Assembly (NCBI GenBank): GCA_036346205.1
Contig: JARFJB010001910.1
Span: 2,355,001 to 2,419,000 of the forward strand
Length of the DNA: 64,000 nucleotides
Direction: 5' to 3'
From: Vesta saturnalis
Lineage: Eukaryota; Arthropoda; Insecta; Coleoptera; Lampyridae
Positions 11,336 through 23,700 of the stretch are shown piece by piece. Under the pieces are notes generated by a model. The model searched no databases. It worked only from the letters and a program-made list of their open reading frames with translations, and was not told the DNA's origin. How positions within the stretch are numbered: position 1 is the first letter of the stretch; every line of letters starts with the position of its first letter. A program made the translations under genes and the position numbers.

Positions 11336-12790
11336 GTAATGCTTGTTTAATTTTAATAACTATCAAGTCACGAATTTCTTATTTTCCAGTTTTAGTCACG
11401 ATAATTATTAAATTTAGTGCAATATTATAGAAAAACTATGTGACAAAATTACGTACAATCATACCAATTCAATGCAAAACTCAGCAAGACTCGTTGCGGA
11501 ATAAGAAAAAGTTCTGGACAATGCTAAAACGGTATAACAAAGTTTGAAATTGAGTGCAACATTTCAGTAAACCTTCAAGCCAACTTCAGAATGTATGTAT
11601 AGCGATGCACATTCGGAAACATAAGGAAGTGTTTAAACGTTTTCTTTAATTTCTGGTTCATATACAAAGACTACTGAATAGTTAACCCCACGGAAAGTGT
11701 TAATTTAAGAATTTGTAATTGCTACAATTCAAATGAATAATTACACTTTAAATTAGAATTACACACATAATAAATAAAAGTACAGTTAAAAAACAAGCAC
11801 TACATCACAGTGTATGTTTTTTTGATTTAATTGCCCGATTAAGACATTTTTTATGTTTATCTGGCAGGACGTCAAGTACATAAGAATGCCAAGACGTGTA
11901 TAACAATAGAACAACATGTAGTTATTTTTTATGGGACAAGAGTTTAAAAATTTGATATTAAATTTCTTCTAACGAATTAGATTATATCTTAAGTGCTAGT
12001 CGATGTTTTAGACAAGATTATTGTTTAGACAATGCGTTTATTCATATTTTAATCTTTTAGATATTTTAATGATTATAGATAAAAATTCTTTAGAAATCAG
12101 TGATCAGTAGGAAGGGGTTGCACACATACAATTTATGGGTTACATTTTGAAAACCAACTGCAATGAAGCAATACAAATAAACTCTAAATTAATATAGTAA
12201 CGACTATAATCAATTCCTCACCATACGAATGTTAACAAAAAATTCAGACAAAGAATGTAATTGATAAATAATTAATCAAACAGAAATAAATTTAAAACAC
12301 TTTCTTTAAATAATTAATAAAATGGATACAACTGAATTTCTTATTTGGTCTGTGTAGGTAGAACTATTTAACAATTGTCACCTTACTCTAGCGTCTAAAA
12401 ACAAATAAGCGTTTCTGCAAATTATGTGGATTAACTTTTTTTCGTGATGATAAGTTCGTTTCAATCTCATACGAATGGCTTAGAGACTGAGTAGCGCCGA
12501 TTTACCAAAATTAGTACATTAGCCAAATCTGCAAATAGAAATTAGGCGCAGTACTGTTACTATTATTATTTTTAGCTGTTAATCACTTATCAGTAGAATC
12601 GAAGAATATTGACCACAAAGAAAATAACGGTATGAGTATGAAAATGTAAACTTTCTTATTCAACCACAAATAAATATTAATTACTAAATTGTTGGTTGCA
12701 TAAATAACGACACATATATAACAAGTAAATAATTAAATGATTTATTAACAGATAGGTAAGCTATTTCAACATTTTCACTAAAAAGCGTCA
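11336..12790. other. AT-rich, nothing recognised
   Basis: No coding frame, RNA gene or paired repeat was identified between the right end of copy A and the minus-strand transposase relic. Confidence 0.45.
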
Positions 12791-12799
12791 CAACCTGAT

Positions 12800-14060
12800 T
12801 CATTTTCTAAATCTAATCCATTATTAGTGTCATTGTGATCGGATCACTTTCAAAATCTATAATCAGAAGACGAACTTCGAAATATTCTTTCACTCATACC
12901 ACCTAAAAATTTCTTCTTTGGTATGTTTTGCAGAATTTTCCACATATCAAGAGTAACCAGTAATGCCTCGTGCCACATATTCAGGCAGTCATTCTCACTG
13001 TTGCCATCCCTACCAATATGCCTATTGTAATAATTTTTTGCTATGCCTCAAATTAATTCAATAGGGTTGAATATGCAATGATAAGGAGGAAGACGTAAGA
13101 TTTTGTGTCCGTACTGTTCTGCCAGCACATCCACTACGTACTTTTTGGGTGGTTTGTTTCTAAAAAAGAGTTGTGTTTAATAATTAATGTAAACACTGTC
13201 TATTTGTATCCTTATTGAGAGACAATATGCAAAAGTTCGGTTTTAAACATCATATATGTATAGGGGATGTTTTTATTTGCCAACCACTTCTAAATACCAC
13301 TTTTTTCCCATGCAGTAGTAGACGCTTTCTCCAATAACATGTTTTGCAACAACTGATAATCACCAAGTTTACTTTTTGAACAAAATATTGCTTCACAATC
13401 CTCAACAAATCCATTTTCGCTCCCTGCATGAAGTACAATATATCTGAAAGGGGATGTTGTCTAAATTTCAGTTTAAAAACTTACTTGTATTGTAGTACAA
13501 CTTTTTGCCATCTGTTCCAGTAGTTTTAGCACACTTTAGATTTTCATTTTGCCAAGAACGACCGATAGTTCTATTTTGAAAAATCCAGGTCTCATCAGGG
13601 AATATAAACTGGTAGATAGGATCATCTTTAGCTTGTTAATATGATCTCAGGAATGCCACTCTTTGAGTTGAGACCAAAGGGATTGAATGGTTATGTGTTG
13701 TTCTAAAACCATACAGAATAAAACGTTTTTATTATATTAATGTCTTTAATGATAAATATATTAATAAATTCAATTTTATAAAAGACATTAACAATTATTA
13801 CTTACTTCTTTGATACATATTATAAATAGTATCACGAATACCGCTTGTATTTAATGTTGCTGTGTTTGTAACTCGCATAGAATAGCAACGATCTTTCTTT
13901 GGCAACTTTAACTTCTCTGCTTGAGAGATTCTGCTTACTGTCCTTAAACTGACGTTTAGAACAGCAGCTACACGTTACAATAAAATACTCTTACAATACA
14001 ATTATTTTATACGTATTATCCAAATTTTACCTCTCGAACAGCATTTAAGGGCAACAGAGA
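12800..14060 (-). pseudogene. DD82E-type transposase, copy B, with introns
   Basis: Minus-strand relic of the same transposase family as copies A, C and D, but strongly diverged. In coding order: an N-terminal piece ending PLNAVRE just before a GT at about 14033; the helix-turn-helix region RVAAVLNVSLRTVSRIS (about 13990-13940); FPDETWIF with the first catalytic Asp (about 13595); KKYVVDVLAEQYGH and YHCIFNPIELI with the Glu near 13068, where a TGA replaces the usual Trp. A 58 bp intron at 13444-13501 restores the family alignment DGKKYIVLHAG. The segment containing the second Asp (DNAPYH) has been deleted. The C-terminus is acidic. Terminal repeats were not found. Confidence 0.7.
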
Positions 14061-15593
14061 CCCATTATTATCCCTTTCTTATTTTTACGTAGACATTACA
14101 ATTATTGGTTATGTACAACAAAAATGAAAAGATGATAGAATACTAAAATAAATTCAACTAAATTATTCGTGCAGCTGATCAACAGTTCTTTCCACATACA
14201 CTATCAAAACTTAAACTCATTAGAAAAATATTCGTAATTACTAATGCCTATAACGAGATAGGTCCAAAGTGTCTTCCAAACTGAATCATTCACTAAATCA
14301 TGTTATAATAAGCAAAATCAAAACATTATATATCCATATTGGACGTTTAACTGTGATTGGTCAACTAATAATAATTTTTTATATAAAAAAATTCGCAACT
14401 TAGTTCGTTAACGTGGTGATAAATAAGTAGAACACCGACACCTTACGCCGCCATCTTGGATACTTGGGGAAAATCCACCATTTTTTTTATATGCCCACGT
14501 GGGGATCGGATTTTTTCACCCCTATGGTTTCTATTCGGAGGCCTTTTTCAACCCCTTGATAGAATTTTCATCCTAATTAAGACCCTTTTGGCTGTATTAA
14601 GAAATGTTTTAAAGTTCAGCCCCTAAAGGGTAGGTAAATGCGTGCGCATGAAGTGATAATAAGGGTTGTTTTTTATCAAAGGAGTTATACAACTTCATTT
14701 ATACTAATTGGAAAGTAGCAATCAGCCGTCGACATCGTGTTAATTAATGTGTTTACAAACATTTTGAAATTTTGCTATCTAGGATTTTTATGGCCCTGGG
14801 ACACCTTGGCAGCCATTTTTGTATATGCCCACGTGGGGATCGTATTTTGGTCTATTTTGTAGAGCTAATAACCAATTGGATTATTTCTGATATTAAAGAA
14901 TCTAATCAAGATAGAGATAACATATACTATTGATTTTAAATACGCTGTTAAATTCTATTTAATGATAAAACAGTTAATGAGTATTGCGTAACCAGTTAAT
15001 TAACTTATTGTTATACAAAAGTGAATGTACGATTTCGCAATTGGACGTAAACAATAATAATAAACACCTTACATATTCCTACGTACATGTATATATCGGG
15101 GCTTTTAGCTATCACAGTCTAGATTAGTTAGAGAGATGCAATGCAATTACGAAGCTGTATAATTAAATTAAATTACTAACTAACTTAGAATAAAACGACA
15201 ATCAAACTCTTCGTGTAAACCGTCAACAGCCAAAATCAAATATATATTTGCGCAAACAGGTTATTTAATACTGTGATGTGTGCAGCGAATTACCTGTGTC
15301 TTCATCTTTAAGTTAGATTTCGCCTCCATATTATTTTACATACATAACAGTTCTGTCTCATCATAAATACCTCTGTCAAAAAAAACGGCTTTAGATTTTA
15401 TGATCAGATTAAGCATGCATGCTGACCGCTTATTACATAAGCCTATTTTACATACAACCTCTGCTTTAGCAGAAATACCCCTGTCAAAAAGGAAACAGGC
15501 CCCTAGGGAAGATATTACAGCGCGGTTACAGAAACAAGTAGCGTACACTATACATAAACATGTAGTGAAAAATTTACTCGAAATAGGCTCATC

Positions 15594-15880
15594 GTGGGTA
15601 ATATTTTTTTGAGTTATGACAGGCGGGGTCTTTGCGATATGAGAAATATAAGTAAATATAATGACGGGTATAATTATATACTGACGGTTATCGATGTATT
15701 TAGCAAGATGGCGTGGACACGAACTCTGAAGCTGAAAAACTACATGTTCTATAATCGACGTATTTTCGGTTATTTTTCAAAGATGCGAAAAGATACCTCA
15801 AAGTATACAGACGGATAAGGGCAAGGACTTTATTGCGAAAAGTGTCCAGCAATTCTTTAACAAACATCAAATCTAATCAT
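15594..15880 (+). pseudogene. Polinton integrase fragment, left arm
   Basis: The frame 15594-15818 contains CDMRNISKYNDGYNYILTVI followed by DVFSK, a block typical of Polinton/Maverick retroviral-type integrases (often annotated as F54H12.3-like). Around 15790 the match moves to another frame, where QTDKGKDFIAKSVQQFF (about 15808-15860) supplies the second conserved Asp block. The upstream part (15400-15593) may be the region before the catalytic core. The catalytic Glu region and chromodomain are missing. The copy in the right arm is its mirror image at 19150-19424. Confidence 0.75.
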
Positions 15881-15949
15881 ATAGGCAAAATTTAGCGATG
15901 CCATACTTTGATATAGGTAAGAATCGCACTAACGGGGTTACAGTTAATG

Positions 15950-16345
15950 CGAAAGTCAATAACCTTTACACATTATCTCTCTTAAGACTTTATTTGCGGT
16001 AAAACCTACGGTGCATCGTTTAGGTAACTGACCCAGGAAGACATCCTATTATTTTCGCTGTATGCCCATAGGTATAGTTAACACTTTTACTTCGGTCCTT
16101 GTAACAGAGTATTTTGCTGCAGTTGTTTTTAAGGCTTTGGCGCGCGCAATTAGATGGTGGGATTCAATCGCATACGTGTCACCAGTAAACTAGCATCCAT
16201 AATTCGCGTCTTGTAATTTGAACCGTGCGCTGCCATTAGAATAAAGGTATCCCTTGATCGTACAAATTTAACCTTTAACTCAACACCACTTATGAGAAAA
16301 TTTTCCTGATTAAACAAATCCTAGTGCACGAGACCAATCATCTCA
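15950..16345 (-). pseudogene. Polinton capsid fragment, left arm
   Basis: Mirror copy of the right-arm capsid fragment at 18660-19090, more damaged. The complement of 16260-16330 gives the LFNQE-like region and the complement of 15960-16170 the C-terminal part. It faces the integrase fragment (convergent) in the same arm. It was identified through its better-preserved partner. Confidence 0.55.
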
Positions 16346-16489
16346 AACTGTTTGCTGGTCGCTGCAAAAACGTTTCGAGAAATCGTTATTTGCATATCTC
16401 ATATAGTTAAAATTTCTCGATGCTAGGCTTTCGGAAAGGACTGTTTCGGCGATCTCCACCCCAACCCTCCCCGAACATAACCGAAATTG

Positions 16490-17050
16490 TAAGACAGGTG
16501 TAGGGCGTAGCAACTTGTTCTCGAGTCTTCGTCCCTTGTCGTGATCGCAACTTGTTTGTGGGCCTTCGTGTATTGTCGTGGTACCTTAGGCGGAAAATTT
16601 GAATTTGTATTATAATAAGGGGCCTAATTCTAACTTGTAAGACAGGTGTAGGGTTGCGCTAACTTGTAAGACAGATGTAGGGCTTAGCAACTTACTTTGA
16701 GACCCTCGCCCCTAGACAAAAAATTTGAATTTCTTTGTGATGCCATCTATGAGGGGAAATTTGAACTTGTATTATAATAATAAGGAGGTAATGTTAACTT
16801 ATAAGACAGACATAGGGCTTCGCAACTTGCCTTCGGGTCTTAGCCCCTGGCCCCTTCGCGGGAAACTTGAATTTGGATTTATATTTAAGTGTTTACATTC
16901 TGATTACTTATTGCGAGAAATTTTAACTTGTATTCTAATAAGGGGCCTATTGCTAACGTATAAGATAAACATAGGAACCTGTGTTAGGGCCTGTACCCTG
17001 CTGTTTTGGCCCCTTGTTGGGAAATTTGAATTTGTGTCGTCATCTAGTTG
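16490..17050 (+). repeat. degenerate tandem repeats, left arm
   Basis: About four copies of a unit near 130-150 bp. Each carries AACTTGTAAGACAGGTGTAG, a GGGCTTCGCAACTTG-like phrase, a CCCCTTG/GGGAAA phrase, and ATTTGTATTATAATAAGGGG. One unit has an extra partial copy at 16650-16680. The array has no coding motif. Its mirror image lies in the right arm. Confidence 0.65.
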
Positions 17051-17176
17051 TATATGGACTAATGAATATTTTCTGTAATAAAGGTGGCACCAACTAGCGT
17101 TATATTTCTAGGACTAATCAGGGTTTTGTGTGTGGCACCATCTTGTGGTATATTTTTAAACTAGCGAATGTTTTCT

Positions 17177-17249
17177 CCTAAGTGTTCCAGAGTGCTTTAG
17201 CACGATACGCCAAATTTAGCCTGTTCAGGTCCACAATCATAAAAAAAAA
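17177..17249 (+). mobile_element. LINE 3' tail, 73 bp, left arm only
   Basis: This segment starts CCTAAGTGTTCC, contains GAGTGCTTTAGCACGATA and ends CATAAAAAAAAA. It matches 45476-45549, the 3' end of a LINE in this window, with only a few substitutions. It interrupts the phrase GAATGTTTTCT(GTAA)TAGAGG of the palindrome arm and is absent from the right arm. It is a severely 5'-truncated LINE insertion; no target duplication is clear. Confidence 0.75.
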
Positions 17250-17507
17250 TAGAGGTGGCGCGGCCTAGCGGTATATTTCTAGGGATAATTAGGGTTGTTT
17301 GTGGTGCTATCTAGTGGTGAAAAGACTAATGAATGTTTTCTGTAATAGAGGTTGATCGTGTTCGTCTCTCCCTCGTCTCTATCGTCTCCTTTTCAAACAT
17401 ACAAATCAATTAATCAAATCAATTAAGCAGATCAATCCCAAACAAATCACGTTCGATCAAATCAAACAATCAGATCAATCAGTCTCAATCAAACAAATCA
17501 TAACTTA

Positions 17508-17685
17508 CGGCCTGCAAAAATTAGCTTATAGCTCAAAAATACCGATTGGAGTGACTTACACTTTGCTAAAATCAACCAACCACAATTCAAAAATACCAAA
17601 CTGATTTAACTTAATCATACAAAATCAGCTCTCAATTAAAAAAATAGCAGTATGATTGAACTTACAGAGTGTAAAAGAAACCAAT
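17508..17685. other. centre of the palindrome
   Basis: The arms stop matching at about 17508 and 17685. The inner arm ends are rich in ATCAATCAAATCA-like repeats (TTGATTGATT on the right). The unique centre of about 170 bp has no recognisable feature. Confidence 0.55.
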
Positions 17686-17989
17686 TTGATTGATTGAGAT
17701 TCCTTTGGTTGATTGATTGAGATTGATTGATCTGATTTGATCGAACGTGATTTGTTTGGGGTTGATCTGCTTAATTGATTTGATTTAATTAATTGATTTG
17801 TATGTTTGAGAAAGAGACGATAGAGACTAGGGAGAGACGAACACGATCAACCTCTATTACAGAAAACATTCGCTAGTTTAAAAATTAACCACTATATGGT
17901 GCCACAAACAAAACCCTGATTAGTCCTAGAAATATAACACTAGGTGGTGCCACCTTTATTATAGAAAATATTCATTAGTCCATACACAA

Positions 17990-18535
17990 CTAGATGACGA
18001 CACAAATTCAAATTTCACCACAAGGGGCCACGACAGGAGGGCCCAGGACCTAACACAGGTTTCTATGTTTATCTTACAAGTTAGCAATAGGCCTCTTATT
18101 AAAATACAAGTTCAAATTTCTCGCAATAAGTAATCAGAATGTAAACGCTTAAATACAAATCCAAATTCAAATTTCGGGTCTAGGGGCGAGCGTCTGAAAT
18201 TAAGTTGCTAAGCCCTACATCTGTCTTACAAGTTAGCATTATATACCTTATTATAATACAAATTCATATTTCCAGCCATAACCTGCAGATATTTAAATAT
18301 AAATACAAATTCAAATTTCGCGCCAATAGGGCCTCGACAAGGGGAATGCCCTGAGAGCAAGTAGCGCAACCCTACACCTGTCTGACAAGTTAGCATTAGG
18401 CCCCTTATTATAATACAAATTCAAATTTTCCGCGTAGGGTACCACGCCAATACACGAAGGCCCACGAACAAGTTGCGATCACGACAACGGGCGAAGACCC
18501 GAGAACAAGTTGCGACGCCCTACACCTGTCTTACA
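17990..18535 (-). repeat. degenerate tandem repeats, right arm
   Basis: Mirror image of 16490-17050, with repeated CTTACAAGTTAGCATTAGGC and CTTATTATAATACAAATTCA. The copies differ from the left arm by substitutions and short indels. Confidence 0.65.
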
Positions 18536-18659
18536 ATCTCGATTATGTTCGGGGAGGGTTGGTGTGGGGATCGCCGAAACAGTCTTCGCCGAAAGCCTCG
18601 CGTCGCGAAATTTTACTTATATGAGACATGCAAATAACGGTTTTTCGAAACGTCGTCAA

Positions 18660-19090
18660 GTACTTGCATCGACCAACAAACAGATTGATATGATTGGTCA
18701 CGTACACTAGGATTTGTTTAATCAGGAAAAGTTTCTCATAAGTGGTGTTGAGTTAAAGGTTAAATTTTTACGATCAAGATATGCCTTTAGTCTAATGGCA
18801 GCGCACGGTTAAAATTACAAGACGCGAATTATGGACGCTAGTTTACTGGTGAGACGTATGCGAATCAATCTCACCATCTAATTGCGCGCGCTAAAGCCTT
18901 AGAAACAACTGGATCAAAATACTCTGCTACAAGGGCCGAAGTAAAAGTGCTAACTGTACCTGTGGGCATACAGCTAAAATCATTGGATAATGTCTTCCTG
19001 GGTCAGTTACCTAAACGATGCATCGTAGGTTTTACCGCAAATAAAGCCTTGAGAGAGATAATGTGTAAAGGTTATTGACTTTCGCATTAA
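18660..19090 (+). pseudogene. Polinton capsid fragment, right arm
   Basis: Reading across frames gives QIDMIGHVH, then DLFNQEKFLISGVELKVKFL and RIMDASLLVRR, then in another frame ARAKALETTGSKYS, VPVGIQLKSLDNVFLGQLPK and GFTANKAL. This order matches the C-terminal half of the Polinton/Maverick major capsid family often labelled F54H12.2-like. A stop precedes DLFNQ and at least two frameshifts follow, so it is dead. It converges with the integrase fragment of the same arm. Confidence 0.65.
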
Positions 19091-19149
19091 CTGTAACCCC
19101 GTAGCGCGATTCTTACCTATATGAAAGCATCGCAACGCTAAATTTTGCC

Positions 19150-19424
19150 TATATGATTAGATTAGATGTTTGTTAAATAATTACTGGACGCTTCTTCCAA
19201 TAAACTCCTAGCCCTTATCCGTCTGTATACTTTGAGGTATCTTTCCGCATCTTTGAAAAATAACCGAAAATACGTCGACTATAGGACATGTAGTTTTTCA
19301 GCTTCAGAGTGAGTGTCCACACCATCTTGCTAAATACATCGGTAACCGTCAGTATATAATTATACCCTTCATTATATTTACTTAGATTTCTCATATCGCA
19401 AAAACCCCGCCTGTCATAACTCAA
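19150..19424 (-). pseudogene. Polinton integrase fragment, right arm
   Basis: Mirror copy of 15594-15880. The minus-strand frame 19424-19215 reads CDMRNLSKYNEGYNYILTVT followed by DVFSK, differing from the left-arm copy at several residues, so the arms have diverged. The QTDKG block continues below 19225 in a shifted frame and is more degraded here. Confidence 0.7.
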
Positions 19425-20795
19425 AAAACGTTACCCACAATGTATCTGTTTCGACTATAGTGTACGCTACTTGTTTCTGTAACCACGCTCTAATATCTTC
19501 CCTAAGGGCCTGTTTATAGATCTAAGTTCCTTTTGACAGGGTTATTTCTACTAAGGTAGAGGTTGTATGTAAAATAGGCTTATGTGATGGTATGATAACC
19601 CCATTATCGGTAAAACCCGAAAATTTAAAAGTAGTACTCTAATAAGCGACTAGCATGCATGCTTAACCTTATTATAAAATCTAAAGTTTTTTGGCAGAGG
19701 TATTTCTGATGAGACAGAACTTTTATGTATGTAAAGTAATATGGAGGCGAAAGCTAGCTTAAAGAAGAATACACAGGCAATTCGCTACATACATCACAAT
19801 ATTAAATAACCTGTTTGCGCAAATATATATATATATTTGGTTTTGGTTTGATAGACGTTTTATTTTAAGTTAGTAATTTAATTGAATTATAACAATTTCG
19901 AAATTGCATTGCATCTCTCTAATCTAGCCTGTGATAGCTAAAGACCCCCATATATACATGCACGTAAAATGTGCACGGTGTTTATTATTATTGTTTACAT
20001 CTAATTGCGAAATCGTACATTCACTTTTGTATAACAAGTTAATTAACTGATTACGTAATACCTATTAACTGTTTTATTATCATTATATAGAATTTAACTG
20101 CATATTTAAAATCAATTGTATATGTTATCTTTATCTTGATTAGCTTCTTGAATATCAAAAATAATCCAATTGTTTATTAGCTTTAAAAAATAGACCAAAA
20201 TACGATCCCCACGTGGGCATATAAAAAAATGGCTGCCAAGGTGTCCCAGGGCCACAAAAATCCAAGATAGCAAAATTTTACAATGTTTGTAAACACATTA
20301 ATTAACACGATGTAGACGGCTGATTGCTACTTTCCAATTAGTATAAATGAAGTTGTATAACTGTTTAGTAATAATAAACACAGATTAAGAACCCCGCGAA
20401 CAGATTCCCGTCTTACAAGACTACGGTCCCTTATTAGAATACAACTCTCAATGCATAAATGAATTAGGTCACAATCTGTAGATGGGATTAAAAAAAATGT
20501 AATAATAATTATGCAATCTCCTTTGATAAAAACAACCCTAATTAATAACAGATTAAATCTTTTTATTCTCAGAACACTGCATGCGCACGCATTTACCTAC
20601 TCTCCAGAGGCTGAACTTTACAAAATTTCTTAATACAGCCAAAAGTGTCTTATTTAGGGTGAAAATTCCATCACGGGTTGAAAAAAGCCTCCGAAAAGAA
20701 ACCATAGGGGTGAAAAAATACGGTCCTCACGTGGGCATATAAAAAATGGTGGGTTTTCCCCAAAAAATCCAAGATGGCGGATGGTGCCCCACTAC

Positions 20796-23700
20796 TACTA
20801 TCATAATTAGTATAATGTATGTGTAAGAAAATAAATATACCCACAATATATATTTCTGTTTTGCATATTTATTACAGCAAACCTATTGCTAACTTCACAT
20901 GGAATATGCCGGATCTATTCCTGGTCAGTTATTGCTAACTTCACATGAGTTAGTTTAAGGTATTAACCTAACAAGTAAATGTTATAGGTTTTCGATGTAT
21001 AGCCAAGTCCGAGAATCTAAAAATTGACTACCAACTAAGAAATATTATATTAGGAGGGTAATAAATAGTTCCCAGTGCTCTGAATGCAATGGGAATAGAT
21101 TCAATAAATGGCGGGTAAACGGCGGAAGTAATATGGCTCTCTGTGATTAGTGAGAGCTATGTGATACTCAACTTCACTTTAAATGAAATTTGTTAGTTTA
21201 AGTTTTATCTATGGAATTGTGCCATATGTCTATATTCTTGTCATGACATAGCTTTTATTGTGTTTGAACAATTGTAAGCAAAAATTCTTTTACCGACGAC
21301 CACATGTGAAAATGACATATAACAGACAGATTACCTACTACGAAAGTTACAAATATCACTCTAGAATTGTAAAGTAAGGTATCACTCTGGTGTGATATGT
21401 ATGTCAACTAAATATATTGATCTTGATCTCAAAGTATTCCACTTTTTAAAAACCTGGCACGATCTAACCATTGTACTGCATAATGTCATAAAACATAAAC
21501 AAAATCACACTTTAAACTTAAAAACACTTAAAAAAATGATTTATGAGTGTTTAATCAAAATTAAAATGAAATATTCCAATTCCATTAATTTTAATGTTTA
21601 TAAATGTCAATGTATTTTTGACATTTCTAATAATAGTTGTCCGCTTTTTTTTGAATACTGACATTTTTAAAGTGTGCAATAACTTCGAAAGCCTTCACTC
21701 CACCTTGTCCAGATACTGATATCGAGGCTGATACTGTACAAGATGCACAAATAACGGAGACAACAAACATCTCTAAATCTTTATTGTATACTCCATTACA
21801 ATTGACGAATTGCAATAATAATATTATGCGCTTAGTTAGAAGATGGGTCCGTGGTGCGCAACCCCACCCCCCCCCCGCCCCCCGTCCTCCCGTCAATGGG
21901 ATAACATTACTCTTAGCGTTTCTTTACGTAATGAAACACGCGTGATCGACCCAATGCCTTATGGTGTTCTTCACAGGAGTTTCTTTCAGGTAATCCGTCT
22001 ATATGACCAATACCTATGGATTTGTACCCCTATATAAAATTCGCACACCTACTTCGCTTTTCTAGTAAAATACAGTTAAAAGTTTTCATTTACATTGATG
22101 AAGGGTAGCTCTTTTCGGTATATTTATAATGGATGTAAAAGATAAATATGTATTATTTTGAGGTTAGAAGCTGTGTCTGTCATACCGTACGTACGGTATT
22201 TTGGCGATATTATAAAACAGTATAGCAATATATCGGTAAATAAGTCTCATAAGTATACACTATGCTCCCACAAGATCCGTACTTGTATGTTTAAAAAAAA
22301 ATTAACCTTTAATAAAAAATTAAATGTATGAGGTAACTTTTGTGTATCTAATTTTTCACATTTGACTTTTCTACCGCATTTCAGGTTTTCAATTATTCGA
22401 TAAATATTGGCACAAATAATTTAACTATCTACTTATAAGAATAATAAAAATTATTTGAAAAAATATTTGCCGCATACGTTGTTTTGCGATGAATTTGCCC
22501 CCGATAATTTGTGAGCCATGAATTGTCGACCTACATAAGTCAAATAACTCTTTATCGTACTGTGCTGAAATTAACGCAGCAGTAAAAGTAAACCGTGTAC
22601 AAGATTGTTCAGAGTAACAAACGTATTGTACATACTTTGTCGAGATTTAAATATTAATTCCAAATTTAGCATTCATTTTTCTTGAATTTCATTGTCTTTT
22701 TTTACAACATTCTTTCTAGGCAATTGTTACAATATTTGTAAACGTTGTACATGATTTGGTTCTCTTTTTGTACGTTCTGCTATAATAACAATCCGTGTTT
22801 TCTTACATATTATGTATAAATAAATGTACCCTGCATAAATGATTTCGCATTGACAATTCACTTTGTACATATCGACTCATCGGCGTCTTGTAAATTGGTC
22901 TGTATCTTTGGGGAAAACCTAGTATTGCCTATGGATGATGTTTTATTGCAGAAGTGTGTGTGAATATAGTGTTTCTTATCATGTGAAGGATTTTCGAAAC
23001 TTAATCATTAATAGAAGAAGCAAATAAGGGTATCAAAACCTAAGGTTTAATGTTTAGCAAATTAGTGTTTTTATAATAGTCTTATCATAGTGATACTTGT
23101 TTTTTTTTGTACAAACAAGTTAATACTATTTACATAAATTATGTGCAATAGTTTTAGTCGACTGTAAGATACTACAACAAATAACCAACCTTGTTTATCA
23201 ATATTATACAATTTTCCTATAAATTAAACAGATTAGATCAATTGGGTATATGCATAGCGCTCCAAAGGTTGCGAAAAATGGCAAATATATTCCACGAATC
23301 ACAAAGAAATAGATATCTGCCTACAATCATTTTTTTGTGTACCACTGTCAGTGGTTCTATCCTGGATAAAATATTTCAGTAGGGCCGCAAGGTAAATTTT
23401 TATCGGTATAGTTACATAAAAAATCCGATATCAGAGTTGATTCACAACAGTTAACCTTTTACAAATATCCATGTCTGATACGACAATAAGGAACAATTTA
23501 GAATAATCAAAGTATCAGACTAATAGTAGGTGGGTGTGAAAATACCTTTAGATGTCTATCTTTATTACTAAGTATCTCTATTTCGTATCTCCATCCAGCA
23601 GGTCGGTATTTATAACAAAACATCAATCGAAAAACATTGGGGACAATGATACTGAAAACGACGAAGGGATAGTAAACTGTTTAAATAACAAGGGGTGGAA

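Larger units (their letters stand above)
14433..20795. mobile_element. 6.4 kb palindrome of Polinton origin
   Basis: The sequence from about 14433 inward is matched in reverse complement from about 20795 inward, over arms of about 3.1 kb each, with a unique centre near 17510-17680. Both arms begin with CCGCCATCTTGGAT and share all internal landmarks in mirror order: CCCACGTGGG motifs, an integrase fragment, a capsid fragment and tandem repeats. Divergence is mostly substitutions and small indels. Outer target duplications could not be fixed; both ends have AGTAG-like bases, and Polintons typically start with AG. It is best described as a fold-back derivative of a Polinton/Maverick, or two inverted Polinton ends. 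Confidence 0.8.

Noticed and set aside
16725..17078. 117-codon frame in the left palindrome arm
   Set aside because: It reads through the tandem repeats, is not preserved in the mirror arm, and lacks known motifs.
21392..21661. 89-codon frame as a host gene
   Set aside because: Composition is low in complexity (Lys, Asn, Ile), with no motif and no splice context.
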